This document shows, piece by piece, positions 7,073-14,246 of a stretch of 50,491 nt of DNA. The position numbers and the translations under genes were made by a program. Origin of the DNA: DATHVI01 sp035461385. GTDB lineage: Bacteria > Actinomycetota > Thermoleophilia > Solirubrobacterales > 70-9. The notes under the pieces were generated by a model that worked only from the letters and a program-made list of their open reading frames with translations, ran no database searches and was not told the origin of the DNA. How positions within the stretch are numbered: the stretch's first letter is position 1; every line of letters begins with the position of its first letter. The stretch covers positions 1 through 50,491 of the forward strand of contig DATHVI010000199.1 of assembly GCA_035461385.1 (NCBI GenBank). The letters are read 5' to 3'.

Positions 7073-7506
7073 CCGCGGCGGTGAGGAGGGTCCTGGCCGC
7101 GCTCGCGGCCGCGGCGCTGGTGCTCGGCGGCGGCTTCGCGCTCGCGGCCTGCGGTGGCGACGGCGACGACTCCGACGAGCCCGAGGTCGAGCAGGCCGAG
7201 ACCACGACTACGACCGAGGATCCGACGACGACGACCACGACCACCGACGAGGAGACGGAGGCCGACGACGACGACGGGCCCTACGTCCCCGACGAGGGCC
7301 ACGAGGGCGGCGGCCCGGACCCGGGAACGGGTGAGGGCGACCGCTCCGGGGGCGGCTCGAGTGGCGGCACGAGCGCGGGCGGCTCGGGCGGCGGCTCGGG
7401 CGGCGGAGGCGGCTCGGGCGGCGGCGGGGGTGGCTCCGGCGGCGGCCAGTCGCCCCCGGAGGCGTTCGAGCAGTTCTGCAAGGAGAACCCCCAGGCCTGC
7501 GGCTAG
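7069..7506 (+). CDS. Low-complexity lipoprotein
   Basis: A 145-residue predicted lipoprotein. The signal peptide ends in a lipobox (ALAACGG), with the acylated Cys at about residue 28. Next come an acidic segment, a Thr-rich run (TTTTTEDPTTTTTTTDEE), an Asp-rich patch and a long Gly/Ser linker. The end is a short ordered-looking piece, SPPEAFEQFCKENPQACG, with two Cys that could form a disulfide. The architecture suggests a small domain displayed on a flexible stalk outside the membrane. No function can be assigned. The start overlaps the zinc-ribbon gene's stop. A similar lipoprotein design occurs at 39213-39773. Confidence 0.75.
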   Translation: MTAAVRRVLAALAAAALVLGGGFALAACGGDGDDSDEPEVEQAETTTTTEDPTTTTTTTDEETEADDDDGPYVPDEGHEGGGPDPGTGEGDRSGGGSSGGTSAGGSGGGSGGGGGSGGGGGGSGGGQSPPEAFEQFCKENPQACG

Positions 7507-7551
7507 CAGAGGCGCCCGCAAGTTCCGCGCAGAGCTCACGATCGCGTCCAC

Positions 7552-7557
7552 TAGGCT
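7552..7557 (+). promoter_or_regulatory. Putative -10 element for the CAX exchanger gene
   Basis: TAGGCT ends 9 bases before the ATG at 7567, and no Shine-Dalgarno sequence is visible. This fits leaderless transcription. Confidence 0.5.
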
Positions 7558-7566
7558 CCCGGCGCC

Positions 7567-8706
7567 ATGCCGACGCGGGGCAGAGCGAGCTCCAGGGGCC
7601 CGCTGCGGTTCCTGTTCACGGCGCAGGGCTGGCCCTACCTGCTGACGCCGTTCATCCCGCTGGCGGTGGCGCTGGAGCTCGCGCACGCCTCCGCCGGCAT
7701 CACCTTCGGCGTCGCCGCGGCCGGGATCATCCCGACCGCGGCGTTGATGGGCCTCGCCACCGAGGAGCTGGCCGTGCGCACCGGCCCGGGCATGGGCGGC
7801 TTCCTCAACGTCACGTTCGGCAACGCCCCCGAGCTGATCATCGCCCTGTTCGCGCTCAACGAGGGCCTCCACGAGGTGGTCAAGGCCTCGATCATCGGCT
7901 CGATCCTCGGCAACATCCTGCTGGTGCTCGGGGCCGCGATGCTCGTCGGCGGGATTCCGCGCGACCGGCAGCGCTTCAACGCAACCGCCGCCAACGTCCA
8001 GTCGCTGATGCTGTTCCTGGCGGCCGGAGCGCTGGTGATGCCGGCCATCTTCGAGCTGGTCGAGGGGCAGGGCCTGCCATCGCCGGGCGCGGAGCTCGTC
8101 GAATACGACGACAAGGTCGAGCAGCTCTCGCTCGCGGTCGCCCTCGTGCTGCTCGGCACCTACGCCGCCGGGCTCCTGTTCTCGCTGCGGACCCACAGAG
8201 CCCTGTTCAACCCCCCGCACTCAGAGCCCGAGGAGACAACGTTCGGGTGGAGTGTTCGGCGCTCGGTCGCGATGCTGGCGGTGGCGGGCGTCGCCGTCGG
8301 CGTGATGTCGGAGATCCTGGTCGGATCCCTGGCCGAGGCGTCGGAGGCCGTCGGGCTGAGCGAGTTCTTCATCGGGGTGATCGTGGTCGCGATCGTCGGC
8401 AACGCAGCCGAGCACTGGGTCGCCGTCCTGATGGCTCACAAGGACAAGATGGACCTCGCGGTGAACATCGGGATCGGCTCGAGCGCCCAGGTGGCGCTGT
8501 TCGTGGCCCCGGTGCTGGTGCTGGCGTCGTTCGTGCTCGGGCCGGAGCCGCTGGCGCTCGTCTTCAACGGGTTCGAGCTCGGCGCGGTGCTGCTTGCGGT
8601 GCTGGTCGCCAACTATGTCACCCACGAGGGCGAGTCGACGTGGTTCGAGGGCGTCCAACTGCTCGCCCTGTACGCGATCCTCGGCCTCGCGTTCTTCTTC
8701 GCGTGA
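7567..8706 (+). CDS. Calcium/cation:proton antiporter (CAX family)
   Basis: A 379-residue integral membrane exchanger that should expel calcium or similar divalent cations in exchange for protons. The two inverted halves each carry the family signature: GNAPELIIAL (about residues 90-99) in the first and GNAAEHWVAVLM in the second; the acidic residues are the cation-binding Glu. About eleven hydrophobic segments are visible, and a polar acidic loop near residues 170-185 separates the halves. Length matches bacterial CAX/ChaA proteins. The first 15 residues are basic and cytoplasmic. It stands alone, with its own putative leaderless promoter. Specificity cannot be read from the sequence. Confidence 0.9.
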   Translation: MPTRGRASSRGPLRFLFTAQGWPYLLTPFIPLAVALELAHASAGITFGVAAAGIIPTAALMGLATEELAVRTGPGMGGFLNVTFGNAPELIIALFALNEGLHEVVKASIIGSILGNILLVLGAAMLVGGIPRDRQRFNATAANVQSLMLFLAAGALVMPAIFELVEGQGLPSPGAELVEYDDKVEQLSLAVALVLLGTYAAGLLFSLRTHRALFNPPHSEPEETTFGWSVRRSVAMLAVAGVAVGVMSEILVGSLAEASEAVGLSEFFIGVIVVAIVGNAAEHWVAVLMAHKDKMDLAVNIGIGSSAQVALFVAPVLVLASFVLGPEPLALVFNGFELGAVLLAVLVANYVTHEGESTWFEGVQLLALYAILGLAFFFA

Positions 8707-8734
8707 CCGGCGGCGCCGCTCAGCCGCGAGCGAT

Positions 8735-9466
8735 CTAGGAGCGCCGGAAGTACGCCCAGTACAGCAGCCGATCGGTGAACCGGCAGCCGTAGTTGCGGTC
8801 GGAGCCGACCTTGCGGTGGGGCTTCGCCCGGGTGGCGAAGTCGTCGCCGCACTTGCTGCCGGGCCGGCTGGCCCGCCAGATGCTGTTCCTGACCTTCGCG
8901 GTCGAGACGAAGTTGGGAATCCAGGTCGGGGTGGTGAGCGCGACGATCTGGCCCTTGCGGACCCGCAGCGGCTCGTTGAGCGTGATCACCGGCCGCTCGC
9001 CGTAGTAACGCGACAGATCGACGACGGGGCCGCGGCGCACGAGCCTGAACTTGCCGTTCTTGAGTCGCCGGAGGATCGCGATCTGCGCGGTTGGCACCCG
9101 GCCGAGGGCCTCGGTGCCGAACAGGTTGCCGAAGAACGACCGCTCCGAGCGATCGGGGCGGGACAGCCGCACGCGCCAGGCGACGATGTGCCCGTTTCTG
9201 CGAATCCGGAACGGATTCTGCACGCCCTGGGCACGCGTTTGGAAGCCGGTCACCGAGCCGAGCGCGTAGCACCGCTTCGCCGGCGGGACCCTGCCCTCCC
9301 CGACCTGCGGGCAGTTCGGCTTCGGCGAGCTGATCGGCTTGCCGATCCAGTCCGCGGACGCGGGCGGCACGTAGACAAGAGCGATCACCGCCGCGCTCGC
9401 GCAGGCGGCGGCGAGCAGTCCGCGGCGGCGGGCTCCGGAATTGGCGCTGGACGGGTGCATCGACAC
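8735..9466 (-). CDS. Secreted protein of unknown function
   Basis: A 243-residue protein with a Sec-type signal peptide: basic RRRG, hydrophobic LLAAACASAAVIALVYV, then a likely cleavage after PPASA. The mature part starts DWIGKP and is rich in Arg and aromatic residues. It contains four Cys (CPQ, RCY, KCG and GCRF) that could make two disulfides outside the cell. The segment GHIVAWRVRLSRP, with following strands, suggests a beta-rich domain. I do not recognise the family. GTG at 9466 or ATG at 9460 could be the start; neither has a clear Shine-Dalgarno. It is transcribed divergently from the ABC exporter operon, with a perfect palindrome between them. Confidence 0.65.
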   Translation of the reverse strand: MSMHPSSANSGARRRGLLAAACASAAVIALVYVPPASADWIGKPISSPKPNCPQVGEGRVPPAKRCYALGSVTGFQTRAQGVQNPFRIRRNGHIVAWRVRLSRPDRSERSFFGNLFGTEALGRVPTAQIAILRRLKNGKFRLVRRGPVVDLSRYYGERPVITLNEPLRVRKGQIVALTTPTWIPNFVSTAKVRNSIWRASRPGSKCGDDFATRAKPHRKVGSDRNYGCRFTDRLLYWAYFRRS

Positions 9467-9476
9467 AAGAACACGC

Positions 9477-9502
9477 GATCGACCGCTTCGATGCGGTCGA
9501 TC
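9477..9502. promoter_or_regulatory. Perfect 10-bp palindrome between divergent genes
   Basis: GATCGACCGC (9477-9486) and GCGGTCGATC (9493-9502) are exact inverted copies separated by 6 bases. The site lies 11 bases upstream of the secreted-protein gene and about 85 bases upstream of the ABC exporter gene, a good position for an operator acting on both. It could also fold as an RNA hairpin. Confidence 0.45.
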
Positions 9503-9571
9503 CGCCGGCAGAGGATATCCGTGCGCGACCTCGCGCCCGCGTCGTGCCTCGGGGGCTCGAACTCCCCTCCC

Positions 9572-9577
9572 TAGAAT
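9572..9577 (+). promoter_or_regulatory. Putative -10 element for the ABC exporter operon
   Basis: TAGAAT ends 8 bases before the GTG at 9586, consistent with leaderless transcription. It also helps choose GTG 9586 over the upstream in-frame codon at 9544. Confidence 0.5.
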
Positions 9578-9585
9578 CCCGCAGC

Positions 9586-10602
9586 GTGACGGCGATCGAA
9601 GCGAGAGCTCTGGAGCGTGAGTTCGAGGGCGGGATCCGCGCCGTCGACGGGGTCGACCTGAGCGTCGCTCGAGGTGCGATCTACGCCTTCCTCGGCCCGA
9701 ACGGGGCTGGGAAGACGACGACGGTGCGGATGCTGACGACGCTGCTGCGGCCGACCGGCGGCGAGGCGACGGTCGCCGGCCACGACGTCGTCGCCGACCC
9801 GGGCGCCGTCCGCCGGTCGATCGGCGTCGCGCTCCAGGAGGCGGCGCTCGACCCGCTGATGACCGGACGCGAGCTGATCCACCTCCAGGCGACGCTCCAC
9901 GCGCTCCCCGCCGCCGAGGGCCGCCCGCGCGCGGACGAGCTGCTGCGCCGGGTCGGCCTCTCCGACGCGGCGGACCGCCGCGTCGGCACCTACTCGGGCG
10001 GGATGCGGCGCCGGCTCGACCTCGCCTCGGCGCTCGTCCACGAGCCCGAGGTGCTGTTCCTCGACGAGCCGACGACCGGGCTCGACCCGGTGAGCCGGCA
10101 GGCGATCTGGGCGGAGGTCGTGAGGCTGAATCGCGAGGGAACGACGGTCTTCCTCACCACCCAGTACCTCGAGGAGGCCGACCAGCTCGCCGACCGGGTC
10201 GGGATCATCAGCGCCGGGCGGATCGTCGCCGAGGGCACGCCGGCGGCACTCAAGGCCGAGGTCGGCCTGCCGCGGCTCGAGGTCACCCTCGCCGAGGGCA
10301 CGCCGGCCGACTGCGCCGACGTCCTGCGTCGGTTCGGCGAGCAGCTCCCGGCGAAGGACGGGGCGCTCGTCGTCGAGCTCCCGCAGGGCGCCGCCGGGAT
10401 CGCACCGGTCGTCCGGGCCCTCGACGAAGCTGGGGTGCTGGTCGAGTCGCTCGACCTTCACGAGCCGACCCTCGACGATGTCTTCGTCGAGAAGACCGGC
10501 CGCCACCTCGAGGGCGCAGAACAGGCGGCCGAGGGGGACGGGGCCGGCGCGGTCGACCCCGCATCGGCCGAGGCCGGGTCGGAGCCGACCGTCCGCGCGT
10601 GA
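9586..10602 (+). CDS. ABC-2 type exporter, ATP-binding protein (DrrA-like)
   Basis: A 338-residue ATPase that should power the two permeases encoded just downstream. Walker A is GPNGAGKTTT (about residues 37-46), the Q-loop lies at GVALQEA, the signature motif is YSGGMRRRLDLA, Walker B is VLFLDEPTTGLDP and the switch His position is a Gln (TTQYLEEAD). After residue 225 there is the C-terminal regulatory region typical of DrrA-like drug and lipid exporters, ending DLHEPTLDDVF, then a 35-residue acidic tail. The GTG start is set by the -10 element and by where the domain begins (VTAIEARALEREF). The substrate is unknown. The next gene starts 28 bases after the stop. Confidence 0.9.
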   Translation: MTAIEARALEREFEGGIRAVDGVDLSVARGAIYAFLGPNGAGKTTTVRMLTTLLRPTGGEATVAGHDVVADPGAVRRSIGVALQEAALDPLMTGRELIHLQATLHALPAAEGRPRADELLRRVGLSDAADRRVGTYSGGMRRRLDLASALVHEPEVLFLDEPTTGLDPVSRQAIWAEVVRLNREGTTVFLTTQYLEEADQLADRVGIISAGRIVAEGTPAALKAEVGLPRLEVTLAEGTPADCADVLRRFGEQLPAKDGALVVELPQGAAGIAPVVRALDEAGVLVESLDLHEPTLDDVFVEKTGRHLEGAEQAAEGDGAGAVDPASAEAGSEPTVRA

Positions 10603-10630
10603 GCGCGGCCCGCCTGCTGAGCCGCCGGCG

Positions 10631-11419
10631 ATGAGCCGCATGCTCACCGAGCTGCGCGTGATCGGGGCCCTCGGGCGCCGCTCGGTGGCGCAGACCTTCC
10701 GCCGCCCGCAGCTGATCGCGCCGATCCTCCTCTTCCCGACGATCCTGCTCGCGATCCAGACCGCCGGCGCCGGGCGGGCGGTCGACCTGCCGCAGTTCCC
10801 CGAGGTCAACGGGTTCCTCGACTTCATGCTCGCCGGGGCGATGATCCAGGCGACGCTGCTCGCCGGGAACAGCGGCGGGATCGCGCTCGCCGTCGACCTC
10901 GAGGTCGGCTTCGCCGATCGCCTGTTCGCCGCTCCGATCTCGCGCTACTCGATCGTCCTCGGCCGCCTCGCCGGAACCGCAGCCCTCGGAGCGCTGACCG
11001 CGGTCTGGTTCGTCGTCATCGGGCTCGTCTTCGGCGCGACGATCGAGCAGGGCGTGCCGGGGGTGGCGATGATGATCCTCTTCGTCTCGCTGTCGGCGAT
11101 CGCGTTCGGGGGCATCGGCGCCGCGGTCGCGTTGCGGTCGGGCCGGGCGTCGGTCGTCCAGGGCCTGTTCCCGATCGTGTTCGTGATCCTCTTCCTCTCG
11201 AACGCGTTCTTCCCCGCCGACCTGCTGCTCGAGCCGGCGAAGACGATCGCCGAGTACAACCCGCTGACGTTCATCGTCGACGGCGTCCGCGAGCCGGTGG
11301 TCGGGTCGCTGACCCTCACCTCGTTCGCCGAGGCGCTCGCCTCGATCGCCCTCGTCGGCGCGATCAGCCTCGGCCTCAGCGCGCTCGCGCTCCGCCGCCG
11401 GCTCAGGGTCGGGGGCTGA
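10631..11419 (+). CDS. ABC-2 type exporter permease
   Basis: A 262-residue membrane protein with about six hydrophobic segments. The N-terminal part (RRSVAQTFRRPQLIAPILLFP) resembles the coupling region of DrrB-like permeases. Conserved-looking features are ADRLFAAPISRYSIVLGRL after the second helix and YNPLTFIVDGVRE before the last helix; both are typical of ABC-2 membrane subunits. It should pair with the second permease at 11422 and the ATPase at 9586. The ATG was chosen as the first codon consistent with a short cytoplasmic N-terminus; it lies 28 bases after the ATPase stop. The next gene begins 2 bases after its stop. Confidence 0.87.
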   Translation: MSRMLTELRVIGALGRRSVAQTFRRPQLIAPILLFPTILLAIQTAGAGRAVDLPQFPEVNGFLDFMLAGAMIQATLLAGNSGGIALAVDLEVGFADRLFAAPISRYSIVLGRLAGTAALGALTAVWFVVIGLVFGATIEQGVPGVAMMILFVSLSAIAFGGIGAAVALRSGRASVVQGLFPIVFVILFLSNAFFPADLLLEPAKTIAEYNPLTFIVDGVREPVVGSLTLTSFAEALASIALVGAISLGLSALALRRRLRVGG

Positions 11420-11421
11420 TC

Positions 11422-12255
11422 TTGAGCGCGCAGACGGGACACGGGAGCGGTGGTTTTCGGGCGAAGCGCGATCCGGGGACGATCAGCCTCGCCGCCGACA
11501 TCGCCACCGTCCGCGCCCTCGTTCGGCGGGCGCTGAACGAGATCCTCCGCGTTCCCGGCGCCGCGATCCCGGGCGTGCTCGCGCCGACGATCTTCTTCCT
11601 CGGCCTCTCGGCGGTGTTCGGCAACCTGATCGAGCTCCGCGGCTTCGACGTCGACAGCTACCTGAGCTGGCTGATCCCGATCAGCCTCCTCCAGGGAGCC
11701 GGGTTCACCGGTGCGGCAACCGGGGTCAACCTCGCCCGCGACATCGAGCAGGGCTGGTTCGACCGGCTCCTCGTCTCCCCGGCGCCGCGGCCGGTGATCC
11801 TCGCCGGGCTCGTGCTCTCGGCGAGCATGCGCTCACTGATCCCGGCGACGGTGCTGCTCGTCGTCGGGCTGGCGCTCGGCGCCCAGTGGCCGGGCGTTCC
11901 GGGGCTCGCGATCGCGATCGTTCTCGTGATGGGGATGGGGACGCTCGCCGCCTGCTGGGGAGTGACGCTGGCGTTGCGATTCAAGAGCCAGAGCGCCGCC
12001 CCGCTGATGCAGGCGGCGATGCTCGTTGCGATCCTGACCACGACCGCCTACGCGCCGCTCGAGCTGCTCACCGGCTGGCTCCAGGAGGTCGCCCGCTACA
12101 ACCCGGTGACCCAGGTGGTCGAGGCGATCCGGCAGGGTTTCATCGGCGGCGGGGTCACCTGGGCCGAGACCTGGCCGGGGTTCGCCGCGCTGATCGGGCT
12201 GACCGCGGCGCTCACTGCGCTCGCGCTCAGGGGGATGAGGAGGACCGCAGAGTGA
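11422..12255 (+). CDS. ABC-2 type exporter permease, second subunit
   Basis: A 277-residue membrane protein, homologous in layout to the preceding permease: cytoplasmic N-terminus of about 45 residues, a first helix at IPGVLAPTIFFLGLSAVF, the motif WFDRLLVSPAPRPVILAG and YNPVTQVVEAIRQGF before the final helix. The two permeases probably form a heterodimer. The start is TTG at 11422, two bases after the previous stop. Its TGA overlaps the GTG of the glycosidase gene (GTGA), so exporter and glycosidase are in one operon. The exported substrate is not identifiable. Confidence 0.85.
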   Translation: MSAQTGHGSGGFRAKRDPGTISLAADIATVRALVRRALNEILRVPGAAIPGVLAPTIFFLGLSAVFGNLIELRGFDVDSYLSWLIPISLLQGAGFTGAATGVNLARDIEQGWFDRLLVSPAPRPVILAGLVLSASMRSLIPATVLLVVGLALGAQWPGVPGLAIAIVLVMGMGTLAACWGVTLALRFKSQSAAPLMQAAMLVAILTTTAYAPLELLTGWLQEVARYNPVTQVVEAIRQGFIGGGVTWAETWPGFAALIGLTAALTALALRGMRRTAE

Positions 12256-13445
12256 CGCGCGACGGACGCCTCGGAGAGCTCGCAAAGGGGGTGCTGCGCG
12301 CGAGCTGGGCGGAGGGTGAGCGCAACGGGGTGCGCTACGCCTACACCCGCCCGAGCCCGACCCGCTACCCCTGGCAGTGGTACTGGGACTCGTGCTTCAC
12401 CGCGATCGCCTGGCGCCGCTTCGATCCCGCGCGCTCGCGCTCGGAGCTCGAGACCCTGCTCGCTGCGATGCGCGAAGACGGCTTCATCGGCCACGTGATC
12501 TTCTGGGACCAGCCGCTCAGCTACCGGCGGCTCACCTACTACAACGTCACCTCGCGCCGGGCCGAGATGACCGGCACGATCCAGCCACCGCTGCTCGCGT
12601 GGGCGTGGCGGATCGCGATCGGCGACCCCCGGTCAGAGCCGCGGATCGCGCGCCACCACGAGTGGCTCGCCGCGAACCGCGACCTCGAGGGCGACGGCCT
12701 GCTGTGGATCGTCCAGCCCGACGAGTCCGGCCTCGACTCGTCGCCGAAGTTCGATCCGGTCTGGGGCCGGCGCTCGCACGCCCGGTGGGGGTTCCCGCTG
12801 CTCGTCGCGCGCAACCGCCGGCTCGGGTGGGACGCGCGCCGCGCCCGCGAGCGCGGCTGGACGGTGCTGTGCGAGGTGGTGACGAACGTCCTCTGGGGCC
12901 TCGCGCGGCTCGCCCACGGCGAGCCGTCGATCACCCCCGCGCTCGTCGACCGGCTCTGGGACGAGGACCGGGGGATGTTCCTCGACGAGGCGCAGCCGAG
13001 CGGCCTGCGGCCTGCGGTCGAGACCTGGGCGGCGCTCGCCCCGCTCGCCCTTCCCGACCTCCCGGACGAGATCGGCCGGCGGATCGTCGACGAGCACCTG
13101 CTCGACACCGAGCGGTTCTGGCTCCCGATCCCGCCGGCGTCTGTCTCGGCCGCCGAGCCGAGCTTCGAGCCCAACCGCGGGCCGGGCTGGAAGCGCCGCT
13201 ACTGGCGCGGGCCGACCTGGGTCAACGCGGCCTGGCTGCTGTGGATCGGCCTCGTCCGGCTCGGCTATCGCGAGCAGGCGGCCGAGATGGCGAGCCGGCT
13301 CGGCGACACCGTGCTCGCCCAGGGGCTGCGCGAGTACTACGACCCCTACACGGGCGATGGCCTCGGGGCGGTCGACTTCGGCTGGACCAGCCTCGTGCTC
13401 GAGCTCTCGGAGCCCGACGGCGCCGCGGTCGGCAGCTACTTGTAG
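12252..13445 (+). CDS. GH63-like glycoside hydrolase (glucosidase/mannosylglycerate hydrolase type)
   Basis: A 397-residue protein with the (alpha/alpha)6 barrel signatures of the GH63/MGH-like family. YPWQWYWDSCF lies near residue 40, GHVIFWDQP near 80 and ESGLDSSPKFDPV near 160. Then come RYWRGPTWVNAAWLLW near 316 and the C-terminal YYDPYTGDGLGAVDFGWTS. These families hydrolyse alpha-glucosidic or mannosylglycerate linkages. The catalytic acids are probably the Asp in ESGLDSSP and a C-terminal acidic residue, but I cannot fix them. No signal peptide is seen, so it should be cytoplasmic. It is translationally coupled to an ABC exporter permease. Its last 10 bases overlap the convergent infA gene. 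Confidence 0.8.
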   Translation: MTRDGRLGELAKGVLRASWAEGERNGVRYAYTRPSPTRYPWQWYWDSCFTAIAWRRFDPARSRSELETLLAAMREDGFIGHVIFWDQPLSYRRLTYYNVTSRRAEMTGTIQPPLLAWAWRIAIGDPRSEPRIARHHEWLAANRDLEGDGLLWIVQPDESGLDSSPKFDPVWGRRSHARWGFPLLVARNRRLGWDARRARERGWTVLCEVVTNVLWGLARLAHGEPSITPALVDRLWDEDRGMFLDEAQPSGLRPAVETWAALAPLALPDLPDEIGRRIVDEHLLDTERFWLPIPPASVSAAEPSFEPNRGPGWKRRYWRGPTWVNAAWLLWIGLVRLGYREQAAEMASRLGDTVLAQGLREYYDPYTGDGLGAVDFGWTSLVLELSEPDGAAVGSYL

Positions 13446-13654
13446 CGGTAGGTGATCCGGCCCCGGTCGAGGTCGTAGGGGCTGAGCTCGATCTTCACCC
13501 GGTCGCCGGGGAGGATCCGGATGTAATGGCGGCGCATCTTGCCCGAGATGTGGCCGAGCACCTCGTGGTCGTTGTCGAGCTTGACCTTGAACATCGTGTT
13601 CGGGAGCGCCTCGACGACCTCGCCCTCCATCTCGATCTTCTCTTCCTTAGCCAT
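13436..13654 (-). CDS. infA: Translation initiation factor IF-1
   Basis: A 72-residue single S1/OB-fold protein that binds the ribosomal A site during initiation. The sequence is a textbook match: MAKEEKIEMEGEVVEALPN, HEVLGHISGKMRRHYIRI, LPGDRVKIELSPYD and RGRITYRYK. It stands alone here rather than within the rpmJ-rpsM ribosomal protein cluster where infA often lies. The gene converges with the GH63-like gene and the two stops overlap by 10 bases. TACCCT 12 bases before the ATG is a possible -10 element; there is no Shine-Dalgarno sequence. Confidence 0.96.
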   Translation of the reverse strand: MAKEEKIEMEGEVVEALPNTMFKVKLDNDHEVLGHISGKMRRHYIRILPGDRVKIELSPYDLDRGRITYRYK

Positions 13655-13728
13655 GCGCGACGGAGCAGGGTACAAGGTCTCGGCCGACCCCGCCGCCCGG
13701 CAAGCGCCGAATGTCACAAATCACCCGA

Positions 13729-13743
13729 CCCGGCTGAGCCGGG
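13729..13743. repeat. GC-rich hairpin between infA and the HIT gene
   Basis: CCCGGC-TGA-GCCGGG forms a perfect 6-bp stem. A second inverted repeat in the same gap pairs TCGCCACG (13783-13790) with CGTGGCGA (13811-13818). They may help end the HIT transcript, but neither has a following T tract on the minus strand. Confidence 0.4.
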
Positions 13744-13820
13744 CCGGGCCTGGCCGGCGGTTCCCGATGGTTTTCGCGGCTATCGCCACGTCGGCGCCGA
13801 GGAACCGCGGCGTGGCGACG

Positions 13821-14231
13821 CTACGCGGCCCGGATCCGTTCCGCCGCCGCTTCGATCTCCTCGTGCGGGGCGCCGCGGGGGATCCAAGGGAGCTCGAGCG
13901 GGTCGCCGGCGTAGCGCGGGATCACGTGGAGGTGGTAGTGGAAGACGGTTTGCCAGGCCTCCTCGCCGCAGGCGTTGAGGATGTTGAAGCCGGCCGGCTC
14001 GAGCGCCGCCGCGATCCTCCGCGCCAGGCGTCGGGCGGCGGCCATCGTCCGCTCGAGGTCGCGGTCGGAGACATCGAGCAGGTTCGCCGCGTGAGTGCGG
14101 GGGACGACGAGCGCGTGACCCGGGGTCGCCGGGTTGATGTCCATGAACGCGACCGTGTGCTCGTCGGAATCGACCACCTGCGCCGGCATCTCGCCAGCGA
14201 CGATGGCGCAGAAGATGCACTCGTCGGGCAC
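13821..14231 (-). CDS. HIT-family nucleotide hydrolase/transferase
   Basis: A 136-residue protein of the histidine triad superfamily, which acts on nucleoside phosphoramidates or dinucleoside polyphosphates. The N-terminal CIFC pair (CIFCAIVAGEMPAQVV) is a zinc site as in Hint-type proteins. The catalytic triad reads HYHLHVIPR near residue 97. Length and order match bacterial Hint homologues. The GTG start lies 9 bases after a TAGGGT element, suggesting its own leaderless promoter inside the end of the cca gene, whose stop is 13 bases upstream. Confidence 0.92.
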   Translation of the reverse strand: MPDECIFCAIVAGEMPAQVVDSDEHTVAFMDINPATPGHALVVPRTHAANLLDVSDRDLERTMAAARRLARRIAAALEPAGFNILNACGEEAWQTVFHYHLHVIPRYAGDPLELPWIPRGAPHEEIEAAAERIRAA

Positions 14232-14240
14232 TGTCCCCGC

Positions 14241-14246
14241 ACCCTA
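14241..14246 (-). promoter_or_regulatory. Putative -10 element for the HIT gene
   Basis: TAGGGT ends 9 bases before the GTG at 14231. Confidence 0.45.

Noticed and set aside
7200..7480. ACG/GGC-rich triplet runs as a microsatellite element
   Set aside because: They are in-frame codons for the Thr, Asp and Gly-rich lipoprotein stalk.
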